Part shown: piece by piece, positions 6,259 through 14,728 of the stretch | Layout: every line of letters begins with the position of its first letter | How positions within the stretch are numbered: position 1 is the first letter of the stretch | Made by a program: the position numbers and the translations under genes | Notes under the pieces: model-generated | The model's input: the letters and a program-made list of their open reading frames with translations, nothing else | Told to the model about the DNA's origin: nothing | The model's database searches: none | Assembly: GCA_937877535.1 (NCBI GenBank) | Contig: CALFJF010000010.1 | Coordinates: 1-45,268 of the forward strand | Source of the DNA: an uncultured Treponema sp. | GTDB taxonomy: Bacteria > Spirochaetota > Spirochaetia > Treponematales > Treponemataceae | Length of the DNA: 45,268 nt | Direction of reading: 5' to 3'

Positions 6259-9039
6259 ATGAGCGAAACGAAATTGCAACAACCCAAGATTTATCACATT
6301 GACGCGGGCTATAAAATGGTGGACACCTGCGCGGGCGAGTTCAATGCGGAAACGCCGTATTTTTACAGCGCGTATGACAGCGAAAATGAGGCGGAAGCAT
6401 TTTTGCAGGAACGAAGCGGGGGCGTTACGGGGGCGGTAGCCCCCGTAGAGGGGGTAGCGGAAGACCGCGTAGCGGGCTGGAGCGAGGGGGAGACTTCCCC
6501 CACTAGAGACGAATCACACAAAGGCACAATCATCGTGCTCGGCTCTGGGCCTATCCGCATTGGGCAGGGGATTGAGTTCGACTACGCGAGCGTGCAGTGC
6601 GTGTGGGCGTTAAAGCGGCTGGGCTATGATGTGGTGACGATTAACAACAACCCGGAGACCGTCAGCACGGACTTTGATACGAGCGACCGCCTGTATTTTG
6701 AGCCGCTCACGCAGGAAGATGTGATGGCGGTGATTCGCACGGAAAAGCCGATTGGCGTGGTGGTTGCGTTTGGCGGCGGCACGGCGATAAAGCTGGCGAA
6801 ATTTTTGGACGAGCAGGGTGTGCGCATTTTGGGAACGAGCGCAGACGCGATTGACCTTGCCGAAGACCGCGAGCGGTTTGAAGAATTGTGCGAGCGGCTG
6901 CACATCAACCGCCCCAAAGGCCTGACCGTGTTCACCGAAGGCGAGGCTCTGGAGGCGACCAAGCGGCTGGGCTACCCGGTGCTTTTGCGACCGAGTTATG
7001 TGCTGGGCGGGCAGAATATGATTGTCGCCTTTAACGACGATGATGTGCGCGAGTACATGAAAATCATTCTGGCGCAGGGAATAAAAAATCCGGTGCTGAT
7101 TGACCAGTACATGCAGGGCGTGGAACTGGAAGTGGACGGCATCTGCGATGGCGAGGACGTGCTGATTCCGGGGATTATGGAGCACATTGAGCGCACGGGC
7201 ATTCATTCGGGCGACAGCATTGCCGTGTACCCCAGCTGGAACTTGAACGACATTATGCGCGAAAAAATCATCACGCAAAGTCGGGAGCTTGCGCTTGCGC
7301 TGGGAACGAAGGGCTTGGTGAACATTCAGTACCTGATTTACAAAAACGATTTGTATATAATAGAAGTAAATCCGCGTTCTAGCCGAACCGTGCCGTACAT
7401 TTCCAAAGTGAGCGGCGTTCCGATGGTGGAACTTGCGGTGCGCGCCATGCTGGGCGAAAAAATCCGCGACATGGGCTACGGCACGGGCTTGTATCGGTTG
7501 CCGCCGTATTTTGCCGTCAAAGTGCCGGTGTTCAGCTTTGAAAAACTGATGGACGTGGACACGCACCTTGGCCCTGAGATGAAGAGCACGGGCGAAGTGC
7601 TGGGCATTGCCGCCACGCGCGAAGAGGCGATTTTTAAGGGGCTGATTGCGGCGGGCTATTCGATGAAGCGGAGCGGGGGTGTGTTGTTCAGCGTTCGCAA
7701 GACCGACCGCTACGAACTTCCCGACCTTGCGCGGAAATTCTACGATATGGGATTTAAACTGTACGCCACCGAGGGAAACGCGGAGACTTTGCGCGACTTT
7801 GGCATGGAAGTGACCGTGGTGAACAAAATCCGCGAGAATCCCGACGACAATATCCTGACGCTCCTTGACAGCGGAAAAATCGACTATGTTATCAGCACGA
7901 GCGCAAAAGGGCGCGACCCCCATGCCGACAGCGTGCGTATGCGCCGCCATGCCGTGGAGCGCGACATTCCGTGCCTGACCGCGATTGACACGGCAAACGC
8001 CATCGCAAACTGCCTGAAAAGCAAGTACAACGCGGAGAATGTGGAGTTGGTGGACATCAACCGCCTGCGCACGAGCAAGCAGACCTTGCGCTTTAGCAAG
8101 ATGGATTCCACGGGGAACGACTTTATTGTGATTGACGCGATGAGCCAGACGGTGAACAATCCTGCGGGGCTTGCGGTGCGTCTGTGCAGTCGGCAGAACG
8201 GCGGAATCGGCGCGGACAGCCTGGTGGTGATTGAGCGAAGCGCGGTTGCCGACGCAAAGATGCGATTCTTCAACCTTGACGGAAGCGAAGGCAAAATGGC
8301 GGGAAACGCTATCCGCTGCGTGGGAAAATACCTGTACGACAACGACATTGACGGCATCACCGAGCGACACGGACGCAGAACCGACGCGACCGAAAAAATC
8401 ACGATTGAAACCGAGGCGGGCGTAAAGACGCTCATTCTGTACAAGCAGAACGGCAAGGTGACAAGCGTTACCGTGGACATGGGCGCGCCGTACTTTGAGC
8501 CGAGCCGTCTTCCCTCCACGCTCACTGCCGTGCCGCTCCACCCGCTGAATCTGCTGGCAGGGAGCGGCGCAAAAGCCATGCAGACTGCCGTGAGCGCGGG
8601 GCTGCTTCCCGTCCAAGCCGTGTTGAACGCGCCGCTGTTGGTGGACGGTACGGAATACAAAGTGTCCTGCGTGGGCGTGGGAAACCCGCACTGCGTTGTG
8701 TTCAGTCGCTTTGTGGACAAAGAGCCGGTAGAACGAATCGGCACGCTGTTTGAGCACCACGCCGCTTTCCCCGAACGCACCAACACCGAGTTTGTGCGCG
8801 TGGTCAATTCCCACGAGCTGAAAATGCGCACCTGGGAGCGCGGAAACGGCGAGACGCTTGCCTGCGGCACGGGCGCATGCGCCGCCGTAATTGCCGCCGT
8901 TCTGAACGGCTACTGCCCGCTTGACGAGAACATTACCGTGCAGGCGCGCGGCGGCACGTTGCATGTGCGCTATACGGGCGAGACGGTGTATCTGACGGGA
9001 AACACTATGCTCTGCTTTGAGGGGACGGTGGAGATTTAG
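6259..9039 (+). CDS. Fusion of carbamoyl-phosphate synthase large-subunit C-terminal half with a diaminopimelate-epimerase-like domain
   Basis: 926 residues. Residues 1-50 resemble the end of the CarB oligomerisation domain (YKMVDTCAGEF, TPYFYSAYD). About 52-88 is an extra segment encoded by a hairpin repeat. About 90-470 is the second ATP-grasp unit of CarB (VLGSGPIRIGQGIEFDYA, NNNPETVSTDFDTSDRLYFE, IMEHIERTGIHSGDS, IEVNPRSSRTVPYISK). About 483-590 is the MGS-like allosteric domain. Residues 610-926 are a DapF fold (FSKMDSTGNDF, NGGIGADS, LACGTGACAAV). Whole CarB is about 1070 residues with two ATP-grasp halves; the bicarbonate-activating N-terminal half is absent here and not in this window. 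In DapF the first catalytic Cys (MCGN motif) is Ala681, while the second, Cys869, is present. The gene is visibly GC-richer (CTG, GGC, GTG codons) than its neighbours, suggesting transfer. I see no strong ribosome binding site. Confidence 0.88.
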   Translation: MSETKLQQPKIYHIDAGYKMVDTCAGEFNAETPYFYSAYDSENEAEAFLQERSGGVTGAVAPVEGVAEDRVAGWSEGETSPTRDESHKGTIIVLGSGPIRIGQGIEFDYASVQCVWALKRLGYDVVTINNNPETVSTDFDTSDRLYFEPLTQEDVMAVIRTEKPIGVVVAFGGGTAIKLAKFLDEQGVRILGTSADAIDLAEDRERFEELCERLHINRPKGLTVFTEGEALEATKRLGYPVLLRPSYVLGGQNMIVAFNDDDVREYMKIILAQGIKNPVLIDQYMQGVELEVDGICDGEDVLIPGIMEHIERTGIHSGDSIAVYPSWNLNDIMREKIITQSRELALALGTKGLVNIQYLIYKNDLYIIEVNPRSSRTVPYISKVSGVPMVELAVRAMLGEKIRDMGYGTGLYRLPPYFAVKVPVFSFEKLMDVDTHLGPEMKSTGEVLGIAATREEAIFKGLIAAGYSMKRSGGVLFSVRKTDRYELPDLARKFYDMGFKLYATEGNAETLRDFGMEVTVVNKIRENPDDNILTLLDSGKIDYVISTSAKGRDPHADSVRMRRHAVERDIPCLTAIDTANAIANCLKSKYNAENVELVDINRLRTSKQTLRFSKMDSTGNDFIVIDAMSQTVNNPAGLAVRLCSRQNGGIGADSLVVIERSAVADAKMRFFNLDGSEGKMAGNAIRCVGKYLYDNDIDGITERHGRRTDATEKITIETEAGVKTLILYKQNGKVTSVTVDMGAPYFEPSRLPSTLTAVPLHPLNLLAGSGAKAMQTAVSAGLLPVQAVLNAPLLVDGTEYKVSCVGVGNPHCVVFSRFVDKEPVERIGTLFEHHAAFPERTNTEFVRVVNSHELKMRTWERGNGETLACGTGACAAVIAAVLNGYCPLDENITVQARGGTLHVRYTGETVYLTGNTMLCFEGTVEI
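6427..6501 (+). repeat. Multi-hairpin GC-rich element inserted in frame inside a gene
   Basis: Three perfect hairpins in a row: ACGGGGGC/GCCCCCGT (6427-6446, loop GGTA), GCGG/CCGC (6457-6468, loop AAGA) and GGGGGA/TCCCCC (6486-6501, loop GACT). Together with flanks it encodes about 35 residues rich in Gly, Val, Ala and Glu that CarB proteins lack at this linker, keeping the frame open. Confidence 0.7.
8974..9009 (+). repeat. 36-bp perfect direct repeat, left copy (within dapF 3' end)
   Basis: Identical over 36 nt to 14627-14662. It is the longest exact stretch of the 175-nt duplicated dapF tail (8865-9039 versus 14518-14692, same length, about 18 substitutions by my alignment). Confidence 0.9.
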
Positions 9040-9043
9040 CGTG

Positions 9044-9091
9044 CGAGTTTTCCAGCGGCAAACTCGTAGGCAAAAGCCACAGGCTTTTGCC
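9044..9091. repeat. Double hairpin immediately after the dapF stop
   Basis: CGAGTTT/AAACTCG (9044-9066, 9-nt loop) and GGCAAAAGCC/GGCTTTTGCC (9069-9091, loop ACA), both perfect. There is no T-tract, so it is not a standard terminator. It sits between the functional dapF end and the short dapF remnant at 9093. Confidence 0.75.
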
Positions 9092-9092
9092 C

Positions 9093-9122
9093 CTGTGCTA
9101 TGAGGGGAGCGTGGAGGTGTAA
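9093..9122 (+). pseudogene. Remnant of a second dapF 3' end (10 codons)
   Basis: Reads LCYEGSVEV plus stop, against LCFEGTVEI plus stop at the end of the intact fusion gene (about 23 of 30 nt identical, stop TAA instead of TAG). The position directly after a hairpin pair, the preserved frame and the stop make a chance match unlikely, though the stretch is short. Confidence 0.6.
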
Positions 9123-9290
9123 ATCTTATGAATTTGTCATTAACAAATTTATGGGTAAAATTTCTTGCAGGTTTATTGCACACGAGGAGATAGTACTGCT
9201 AAAGATTGATACAACGCTATGCTATGCAGGAGCGATTTATCATAAAGGAATTAGAGTAAGAAAACGCTTTGATTTTTATGGAGAAAGAAA
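9123..9290. other. AT-rich spacer leading into the two-gene cassette
   Basis: 168 nt with no recognised gene. It opens with a small palindrome AATTTGT/ACAAATT (9131-9149) and presumably holds the cassette promoter, but no convincing -35/-10 pair stands out. An open frame of about 60 codons crosses it without recognisable content. The abrupt fall in GC marks the left border of the inserted DNA. Confidence 0.4.
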
Positions 9291-9797
9291 ATGAAACTTG
9301 AAACAATTCTGAATCTTGCAACAATAATTGTTATTCCAATTTTTGCAGTTATTGTTGGTCATCCCTTGCAGAATCGGGCAAAAAAGCGTGATGATAAAAT
9401 AGCGATTTTCAGAATATTGATGACAAACAGGATTTTTACATGGATAAACGAGATTGTCTATGCGCTCAATACCATTGATATAGTTTTTGCAAATGATAAG
9501 AATGTTCGTAGTCTGTGGAAAGCATATTATGATAAACTCTGTGTTGAGAATCCGACATCTGCCGAACTGAGTAAAATTGAAATCAAGAAAAACAAGCTCC
9601 TTGAAGCAATGGCAAAATCTCTTGGATACAAAAATAAAATAACATGGGAAACAATACAAAATCCGTATATTCCAAAGGGGATGATTGACTCTATGTTGCA
9701 GCAGCAGAATTTACAAAATATGTATTCAGGTCTTATGGGAAAAATGAATAATATTTTGCCAACACAAAATGATGAACCAAAAACATTGCTTAACTAG
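9291..9797 (+). CDS. DUF6680-like small membrane-anchored protein, first gene of candidate defence cassette
   Basis: 168 residues. One hydrophobic helix at about residues 5-25 (TILNLATIIVIPIFAVIVGH) is followed by a charged segment and then FRILMTNR, NTIDIVFANDKNV and LWKAYYDKL. Further on come KNKLLEAMAKSLGY and a Tyr/Pro-Lys-Gly stretch (YIPKGM) before a Gln-rich C terminus. This order matches my memory of DUF6680 family proteins: an N-terminal anchor, then R-LM-x-TR, ALN-x-IDIEF, W-x-YxxHL, LLxxMAxxLGY. Function is unknown. GGAGA 7-8 nt upstream fixes the start. It lies 29 nt before the large ATPase gene, same strand and base composition, so the two probably form one transcript. The topology suggests a membrane tether or effector. 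Confidence 0.65.
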   Translation: MKLETILNLATIIVIPIFAVIVGHPLQNRAKKRDDKIAIFRILMTNRIFTWINEIVYALNTIDIVFANDKNVRSLWKAYYDKLCVENPTSAELSKIEIKKNKLLEAMAKSLGYKNKITWETIQNPYIPKGMIDSMLQQQNLQNMYSGLMGKMNNILPTQNDEPKTLLN

Positions 9798-9826
9798 TAT
9801 TACATACGAAGGAGAAATATCTCTCT

Positions 9827-12800
9827 ATGACAAATACAGAAAAATTTATTGAAAAAAGATTAGATGGTGCAAGAAAAACATTTTGTCTTGAGTTGAATCT
9901 CGAGCAAGCCTATAACAGAGATGAGGAGTTGAAAGGCGAATACCATGGTCGGGAACTTTTTGAATTGTTGCAAAATGTTGATGATGCATATGAACATTTG
10001 TGTCAATTAGACGAATCGAAAAAAGATAAACCTGTAGAAGTTCTGATTGAGTACAAAGATAATGTACTACGGGTTTGCAATATGGGAGAGCCATTTTCGA
10101 GTGATGCCATTCAAAGGCTTTGCCAAGGTGGTGTCAGTTCAAAAGGCAAAGAATATATTGGTAATAAAGGAATTGGATTTCGTTCTATTCTAAATTGGGC
10201 AAAAGAAATTCATTTATATTCTGGCGACTTTTCGATTGGCTTTTCAGAAAAATTTGCACAAGAGCAATTTGAGTTTATAAAAGACAATGAAACTGTAAAA
10301 AAGCAGTTGGCAAAAAATCCGTCAATAAAATTTCCTATCCTTAGGGCTCCTAAATGTATTGAAAAGAAACAATTTAATTATAGAGAATCTTTTGCGACTA
10401 TTATTGAGATAATTGTTGATGAGAAAACACAACAGGATAATTTTACTGTAAAAAAACAAATCGAAGAATTTAACCCAAATATACTCCTTTTCCTTCCAAA
10501 TATAACAAAAGTATCATTTGTACTTTCATATGAATCATATTCTTTTTGCAAGACCTTGAACAAGCAATCTGATGTAATGATAACTTCTGTGCGTAGGGAA
10601 CAAGAAAATACTGTTGTTTCTGAAAATAAGTTCTATTTGTTTTCAGAATGTTGTGAAATCAAAAACCCGTTCGCAAAGGAAAAAGCATCTCGTATAAAGT
10701 TGGCGATTGCAATCCCAATGGAATATAGTCCTGAAAATAAATATCAGTTATATACATTTTTTCCGATACGTAAGGAAAATTGTCCTTTTCATGTATTGAT
10801 GCATGCAACATTTCTCCTTTCTTCAAATCGTGATACATTTAAAAACGACAAGGAAGATGAAAATGTTTTAGTTTTCAAAGAACTTCTTGAATTTTATGTA
10901 AAATCTGTCACAGCCTATTTTTGCAAACCAGAATTTGGCAATTTGATGTTGAAACTTTTATGTCCAATAAATTTTCAACAACAATCAATTGTATTTGATA
11001 GACCATTTTCAACCGTGGAGATTTCAAATTGGTATTTTAAGTTATGTCGTGAGCATATTTCTTTTCAAACTGTCAATGGTAACTTCATAAAAATTGATGA
11101 CAATCCAAAAATAATCTCGGTTGATGTTCCCACATTTTTCAAGGGTAATGAGTTTTCCGATTTGCTTTGTAAACTTGACGATACCGTAAAATCATTTGCT
11201 GAAAAACTACTCGGAAACGCAGAATTCACAGATGAAGAATTATGTGAGCGAATAAACAAATTGGCAGGAAGATTAAGCATTGCGGAACGGGCAGAAACTT
11301 TTATTTGGTGGGCAGAAAATCGAAAACAGGAAAGTATCGTTCCGCTTTTGCTGAAAGATGATAAAGGCGATTTTATTCAATTAGGTAAAATCAACACCTA
11401 TTTTTTCTCCGCCAAAGAAAAAATTGATGTACCTAATTGGGCGGATATACGATTTATTGATAAATCGTATGAAGATGCCCTTGTGAAAGTTTTGATTGAA
11501 AAGCACAAAATAAGTTCTACGGCAAAAGACATCGACATTCGTGATGTCAGGCAATATTTGAATGGAAAAACAAAAATCCATTTTGGAGAATTTTCTGCGG
11601 AGAACATTATTTCTCCTATAAACACTAGCGTTGATGGCGATTTTGAGAGGGCTAAAGAATACATACAGTTTTTATATAAAAATTCTGATACAATTTCAGA
11701 TAGTGCAAAATCTATCAAGTTCCAATTTCCGAATGCAAAAGGTGGAGTTTCTGATTCGAAAAAACTGTACTTTGGTACGAGCTACGGAAATGATTTTGCA
11801 GAAAAGTTGTTTAAAGAAACTGATTATGAAAAGTTGTGTTCGCCAGCACTTATTGGCATTGATGATTCCGATGTTGCTGGTTTTAAAGAATTCTTAAAGT
11901 CGCTTGGGATTGTAGAATATCCACGAATTGAGGAAATAAAAATTGGCTTTGATAATGAGTATTGGAATTTGCTAAAAAATGTAATTGGTCAAAATACAAA
12001 TATTGAGTCTGTGTCAGTCCATACAGTAAAAAATATTCAAAATATACTAAAAAATTTAGAATCGAGAGATATTATAAAATGGATATATTCGGATTATGAA
12101 TTGAAGACAGGAATTATGCAGTCGGAAAGAAAGGAATCTATAAAAATTCGCGGATATAAAGCTAGATATGATTCAGCATATATTTACGGCGGGAATGTTC
12201 CCTGCTATTTAACCTATATTTTCAGCACTACAAAATGGCTTGAAATAAATGGCAAAAAATATGCACCATCAGAATGTATATTTTCAGAAGATTCTGTTCT
12301 TGCAAAATATGCGCCGTGTATAACGAAAGAAATTTTAGATGGAATCAGAGGAGCATTTGACACTCAGACAATAAAGTATATTTTTTCCACATTAGGGGTA
12401 AAATCAAAACCATCTGATTTACATTCGCAAGAATTTTACTCTTTGTTATTGAAATTGCAAAATGATGGGCAGACGGCAAAAATTTCCCAATCGATTTATC
12501 GTGAGTCTGTAAAAGATGGCGGGAAAAATTATGCGGATTCTGAGGCGAAACGGGAGTTCTTTAAAAATGGCAAAGTTTGGACAAAGAATAGAAATGGGTA
12601 TCAGTCTATTTCTGAGGTATTTTTCTCTGGTTCGTCTGTGATAAATGTTGGCAATAAATATCTTATAGATTTGCCATTAAGAACTGGCTCAAAAGAAAGT
12701 GTAAAGAAAATTTACAATATAGAACCCTATGAGGAGCAATATACGATAGATTATAGTTCCATTGAAAATCATTATTCAAAATTTGACGAGGAATTTCAAA

Positions 12801-14416
12801 AGCACTTTTCTGAATTTTTGCCCTATGTGTTCTGTTATAGAAAAGAAACTGCGTCTGATACAGAGAAACGGAATTTTAAGAACTTGAAGATTTCTCTTGT
12901 AAATCGTATCGTTGTAATCAACAATGATATTTCAGATTCGGTCAAACGCTCCTACACACTTTTACAAGATTTGGAAAATCCATCACAGTGGTTTATTTTC
13001 ATTGATGATAGCGATAAATATGACAAAAACAAATTATCAGAACTTTTACAGCAAATTTTTGCAGTCATTACAAACACACAAAATAAAGATGTATTGGCAA
13101 AATACGGCGAATTATTTGCCGTTGATGATGACCGCAGAAATTTCCTTATAGAGCAGGAATTCTTGAACCACGATGTTTTAATAGAATCACGAAATATTTT
13201 AAAAGGCATTGAATCAGGAAAAGATATTGTTCTTGCAGAATTACAAAGACAAAACAAACTGACAGCCCAAACAAATGCTCTTTTAAATCAGCTTAGTTTT
13301 TCAAACCTCTCGACATTGGAAAATCAAAAACTGCTGTTTGATTTCTTGAAAGCCGTTGATATTGATGTATCTGATTTTCAGAAAATTCTTGACCGCACAG
13401 ATATTTCTGTTAAAAAATATAATGCTCTCGTGCTTCAAAATGAATTCTCCAAGAATGAGGAAAAATTCAAAACTGCACTATTTTTGCATTTAAGAGAGCA
13501 AAATGTGGATGAGCAAAAACAGTTTTTGATAAAAATAGATGAATACAAATATTATCCAGATAATGTTGATTTAGAAAATTCGGTAAATTTTGATGCAAAG
13601 AAAATACTAAGCGAGGCATTTTCTGAAATTATAGACGACACTTATTCTACAAATGAAGCTATCAATATTGAAGGGCTTTTTTCTGCAAATTTGCAAGAAT
13701 TAAAAAATCAGTATGATTCAAGACTTGTGGAGGAATTCATAAGATATCAAGAATGGAGAAGTCTTCTTTATTTTGATTATCCTACGATCGAAGCAGAATT
13801 TTTATCATGGAAAGAAAACTTTGGTGCAGAAACACCTGAGAAGAAAATTGATGGTCATAACTATCCTCTGCAGTATTCTGTTGGTGACATAGTTCCGAGC
13901 AATGCTTTTTCTGAAAATGTATATAGCAAAACTTCTCATTCATATAAAGCACAATCAAATCATAGTCGTGAAAAATCAAACGAACAAAATCAAGCACAAG
14001 GAGATGCTGCCGAAGAATTGGTTTTCAATTCACTCGATACGCATGATTCTGAGTTAGAACAAAAATTGGGCTTGACTTTATGCGATTACAAAGTTGATTG
14101 GAAATCGGAAGCCGCTACAAGAAAGGCTAATTTTAATGGTCGAGACGATTTGGGGTATGATATAGAACTGATTCACAAATCGACTGGTGAGAAAATATTT
14201 ATTGAAGTAAAAAGTTCTACAGGTATGGAATGTGCATTTGAGATGTCGCGAAATGAATACAAGTTTGCAAATGCACATAAGAATTGTTATAGAATTATTT
14301 TTGTCGGCAATATGAATGCTACTAAAGTAAGTGTGCAAGTTTTGCCAACGGACATATTTACTAATTCAAATTTTCAAATTGTTCCTGAAAAGATAAAAAT
14401 TATTTATGTAAAATAA
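9827..14416 (+). CDS. Giant GHKL (SACS/NOV-type) ATPase with C-terminal DUF3883/NO VEIN nuclease-like domain
   Basis: 1529 residues. N-terminal GHKL ATPase: N-box RELFELLQNVDDAY (42-55), then VLRVCNMGEPFSSDAI (80-95), GGVSSKG (101-107) and IGNKGIGFRSIL (111-122), as in the Hsp90-like module of sacsin and plant NO VEIN. A long middle of about 1200 residues has no recognised domain. The C terminus (about 1385-1529) is DUF3883-like: GDAAEELVFN, then DDLGYDIEL (1440-1448) and IFIEVKSS (1457-1464). The Asp...Glu-x-Lys arrangement is PD-(D/E)XK nuclease-like. Bacterial proteins of this build are frequent in defence islands (family knowledge); an antiphage role here is inference. AAGGAG lies about 12 nt before the ATG. 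The gene is AT-rich, unlike the flanking dapF and response regulator DNA, and is flanked by dapF tail copies. Confidence 0.85.
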   Translation: MTNTEKFIEKRLDGARKTFCLELNLEQAYNRDEELKGEYHGRELFELLQNVDDAYEHLCQLDESKKDKPVEVLIEYKDNVLRVCNMGEPFSSDAIQRLCQGGVSSKGKEYIGNKGIGFRSILNWAKEIHLYSGDFSIGFSEKFAQEQFEFIKDNETVKKQLAKNPSIKFPILRAPKCIEKKQFNYRESFATIIEIIVDEKTQQDNFTVKKQIEEFNPNILLFLPNITKVSFVLSYESYSFCKTLNKQSDVMITSVRREQENTVVSENKFYLFSECCEIKNPFAKEKASRIKLAIAIPMEYSPENKYQLYTFFPIRKENCPFHVLMHATFLLSSNRDTFKNDKEDENVLVFKELLEFYVKSVTAYFCKPEFGNLMLKLLCPINFQQQSIVFDRPFSTVEISNWYFKLCREHISFQTVNGNFIKIDDNPKIISVDVPTFFKGNEFSDLLCKLDDTVKSFAEKLLGNAEFTDEELCERINKLAGRLSIAERAETFIWWAENRKQESIVPLLLKDDKGDFIQLGKINTYFFSAKEKIDVPNWADIRFIDKSYEDALVKVLIEKHKISSTAKDIDIRDVRQYLNGKTKIHFGEFSAENIISPINTSVDGDFERAKEYIQFLYKNSDTISDSAKSIKFQFPNAKGGVSDSKKLYFGTSYGNDFAEKLFKETDYEKLCSPALIGIDDSDVAGFKEFLKSLGIVEYPRIEEIKIGFDNEYWNLLKNVIGQNTNIESVSVHTVKNIQNILKNLESRDIIKWIYSDYELKTGIMQSERKESIKIRGYKARYDSAYIYGGNVPCYLTYIFSTTKWLEINGKKYAPSECIFSEDSVLAKYAPCITKEILDGIRGAFDTQTIKYIFSTLGVKSKPSDLHSQEFYSLLLKLQNDGQTAKISQSIYRESVKDGGKNYADSEAKREFFKNGKVWTKNRNGYQSISEVFFSGSSVINVGNKYLIDLPLRTGSKESVKKIYNIEPYEEQYTIDYSSIENHYSKFDEEFQKHFSEFLPYVFCYRKETASDTEKRNFKNLKISLVNRIVVINNDISDSVKRSYTLLQDLENPSQWFIFIDDSDKYDKNKLSELLQQIFAVITNTQNKDVLAKYGELFAVDDDRRNFLIEQEFLNHDVLIESRNILKGIESGKDIVLAELQRQNKLTAQTNALLNQLSFSNLSTLENQKLLFDFLKAVDIDVSDFQKILDRTDISVKKYNALVLQNEFSKNEEKFKTALFLHLREQNVDEQKQFLIKIDEYKYYPDNVDLENSVNFDAKKILSEAFSEIIDDTYSTNEAINIEGLFSANLQELKNQYDSRLVEEFIRYQEWRSLLYFDYPTIEAEFLSWKENFGAETPEKKIDGHNYPLQYSVGDIVPSNAFSENVYSKTSHSYKAQSNHSREKSNEQNQAQGDAAEELVFNSLDTHDSELEQKLGLTLCDYKVDWKSEAATRKANFNGRDDLGYDIELIHKSTGEKIFIEVKSSTGMECAFEMSRNEYKFANAHKNCYRIIFVGNMNATKVSVQVLPTDIFTNSNFQIVPEKIKIIYVK

Positions 14417-14517
14417 TAATTAAAAGTTTTTTTGCTTTTATGATGTATTTTCATACGAGAGTGTACATTGAAAAACAGCGATTGCGATGTATATTTTGTC
14501 TATGTACAATTGGAGGT

Positions 14518-14692
14518 CGGTACGGGCGCCTGCGCCGCCGTAATTGCCGCCGTCCTGAACGGCTACTGCCCGCTTGACGAGGACATTACCGTGCAGGTGC
14601 GCGGCGGGATGTTGCATGTGCGCTACACGGGCGAGACGGTGTATCTGACGGGAAACACTATGTTGAGCTACGAAGGAACAGTAGAAATTTAG
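14518..14692 (+). pseudogene. Detached 3' end of dapF, right border of the inserted cassette
   Basis: 175 nt matching 8865-9039 without any gap (about 90% identity by my alignment). It encodes GTGACAAVIAAVLNGYCPLD and onward to YEGTVEI and a TAG stop, with five amino-acid differences from the intact copy. It lacks the rest of the gene. The open frame upstream to a TTG at 14468 is chance. A hairpin with T-tract follows at 14729, consistent with this being the original dapF end with its own terminator. Confidence 0.9.
14627..14662 (+). repeat. 36-bp perfect direct repeat, right copy
   Basis: Partner of 8974-9009. The pair brackets about 5.65 kb containing the dapF end, the hairpins and the two-gene cassette, and could support excision by homologous recombination. 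Confidence 0.9.
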
Positions 14693-14728
14693 CGGGCATA
14701 GCAAAACCATTGCCAGCGTACTGCTATC

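Noticed and set aside
7884..8870. 328-codon minus-strand frame
   Set aside because: Another shadow of the same GC-rich gene, Ser/Arg-rich and without family features.
6610..9183. 857-codon open frame on the minus strand opposite the CPS-DapF gene
   Set aside because: Composition is His/Arg/Val-rich shadow of a GC-biased gene; no domain, no start signal, and the plus strand has unambiguous enzyme motifs.
9100..9294. 64-codon ORF before the DUF6680-like gene
   Set aside because: Starts within the dapF remnant, has no ribosome binding site or recognisable content, and ends at the next gene's start.
9040..14513. Transposon or prophage interpretation of the inserted cassette
   Set aside because: No transposase, integrase, terminal inverted repeats or phage genes are visible; only the dapF tail copies bracket it.
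14468..14692. 74-codon ORF from a TTG start ending in dapF sequence
   Set aside because: Only the detached dapF tail with a chance upstream extension; cannot fold as an enzyme.
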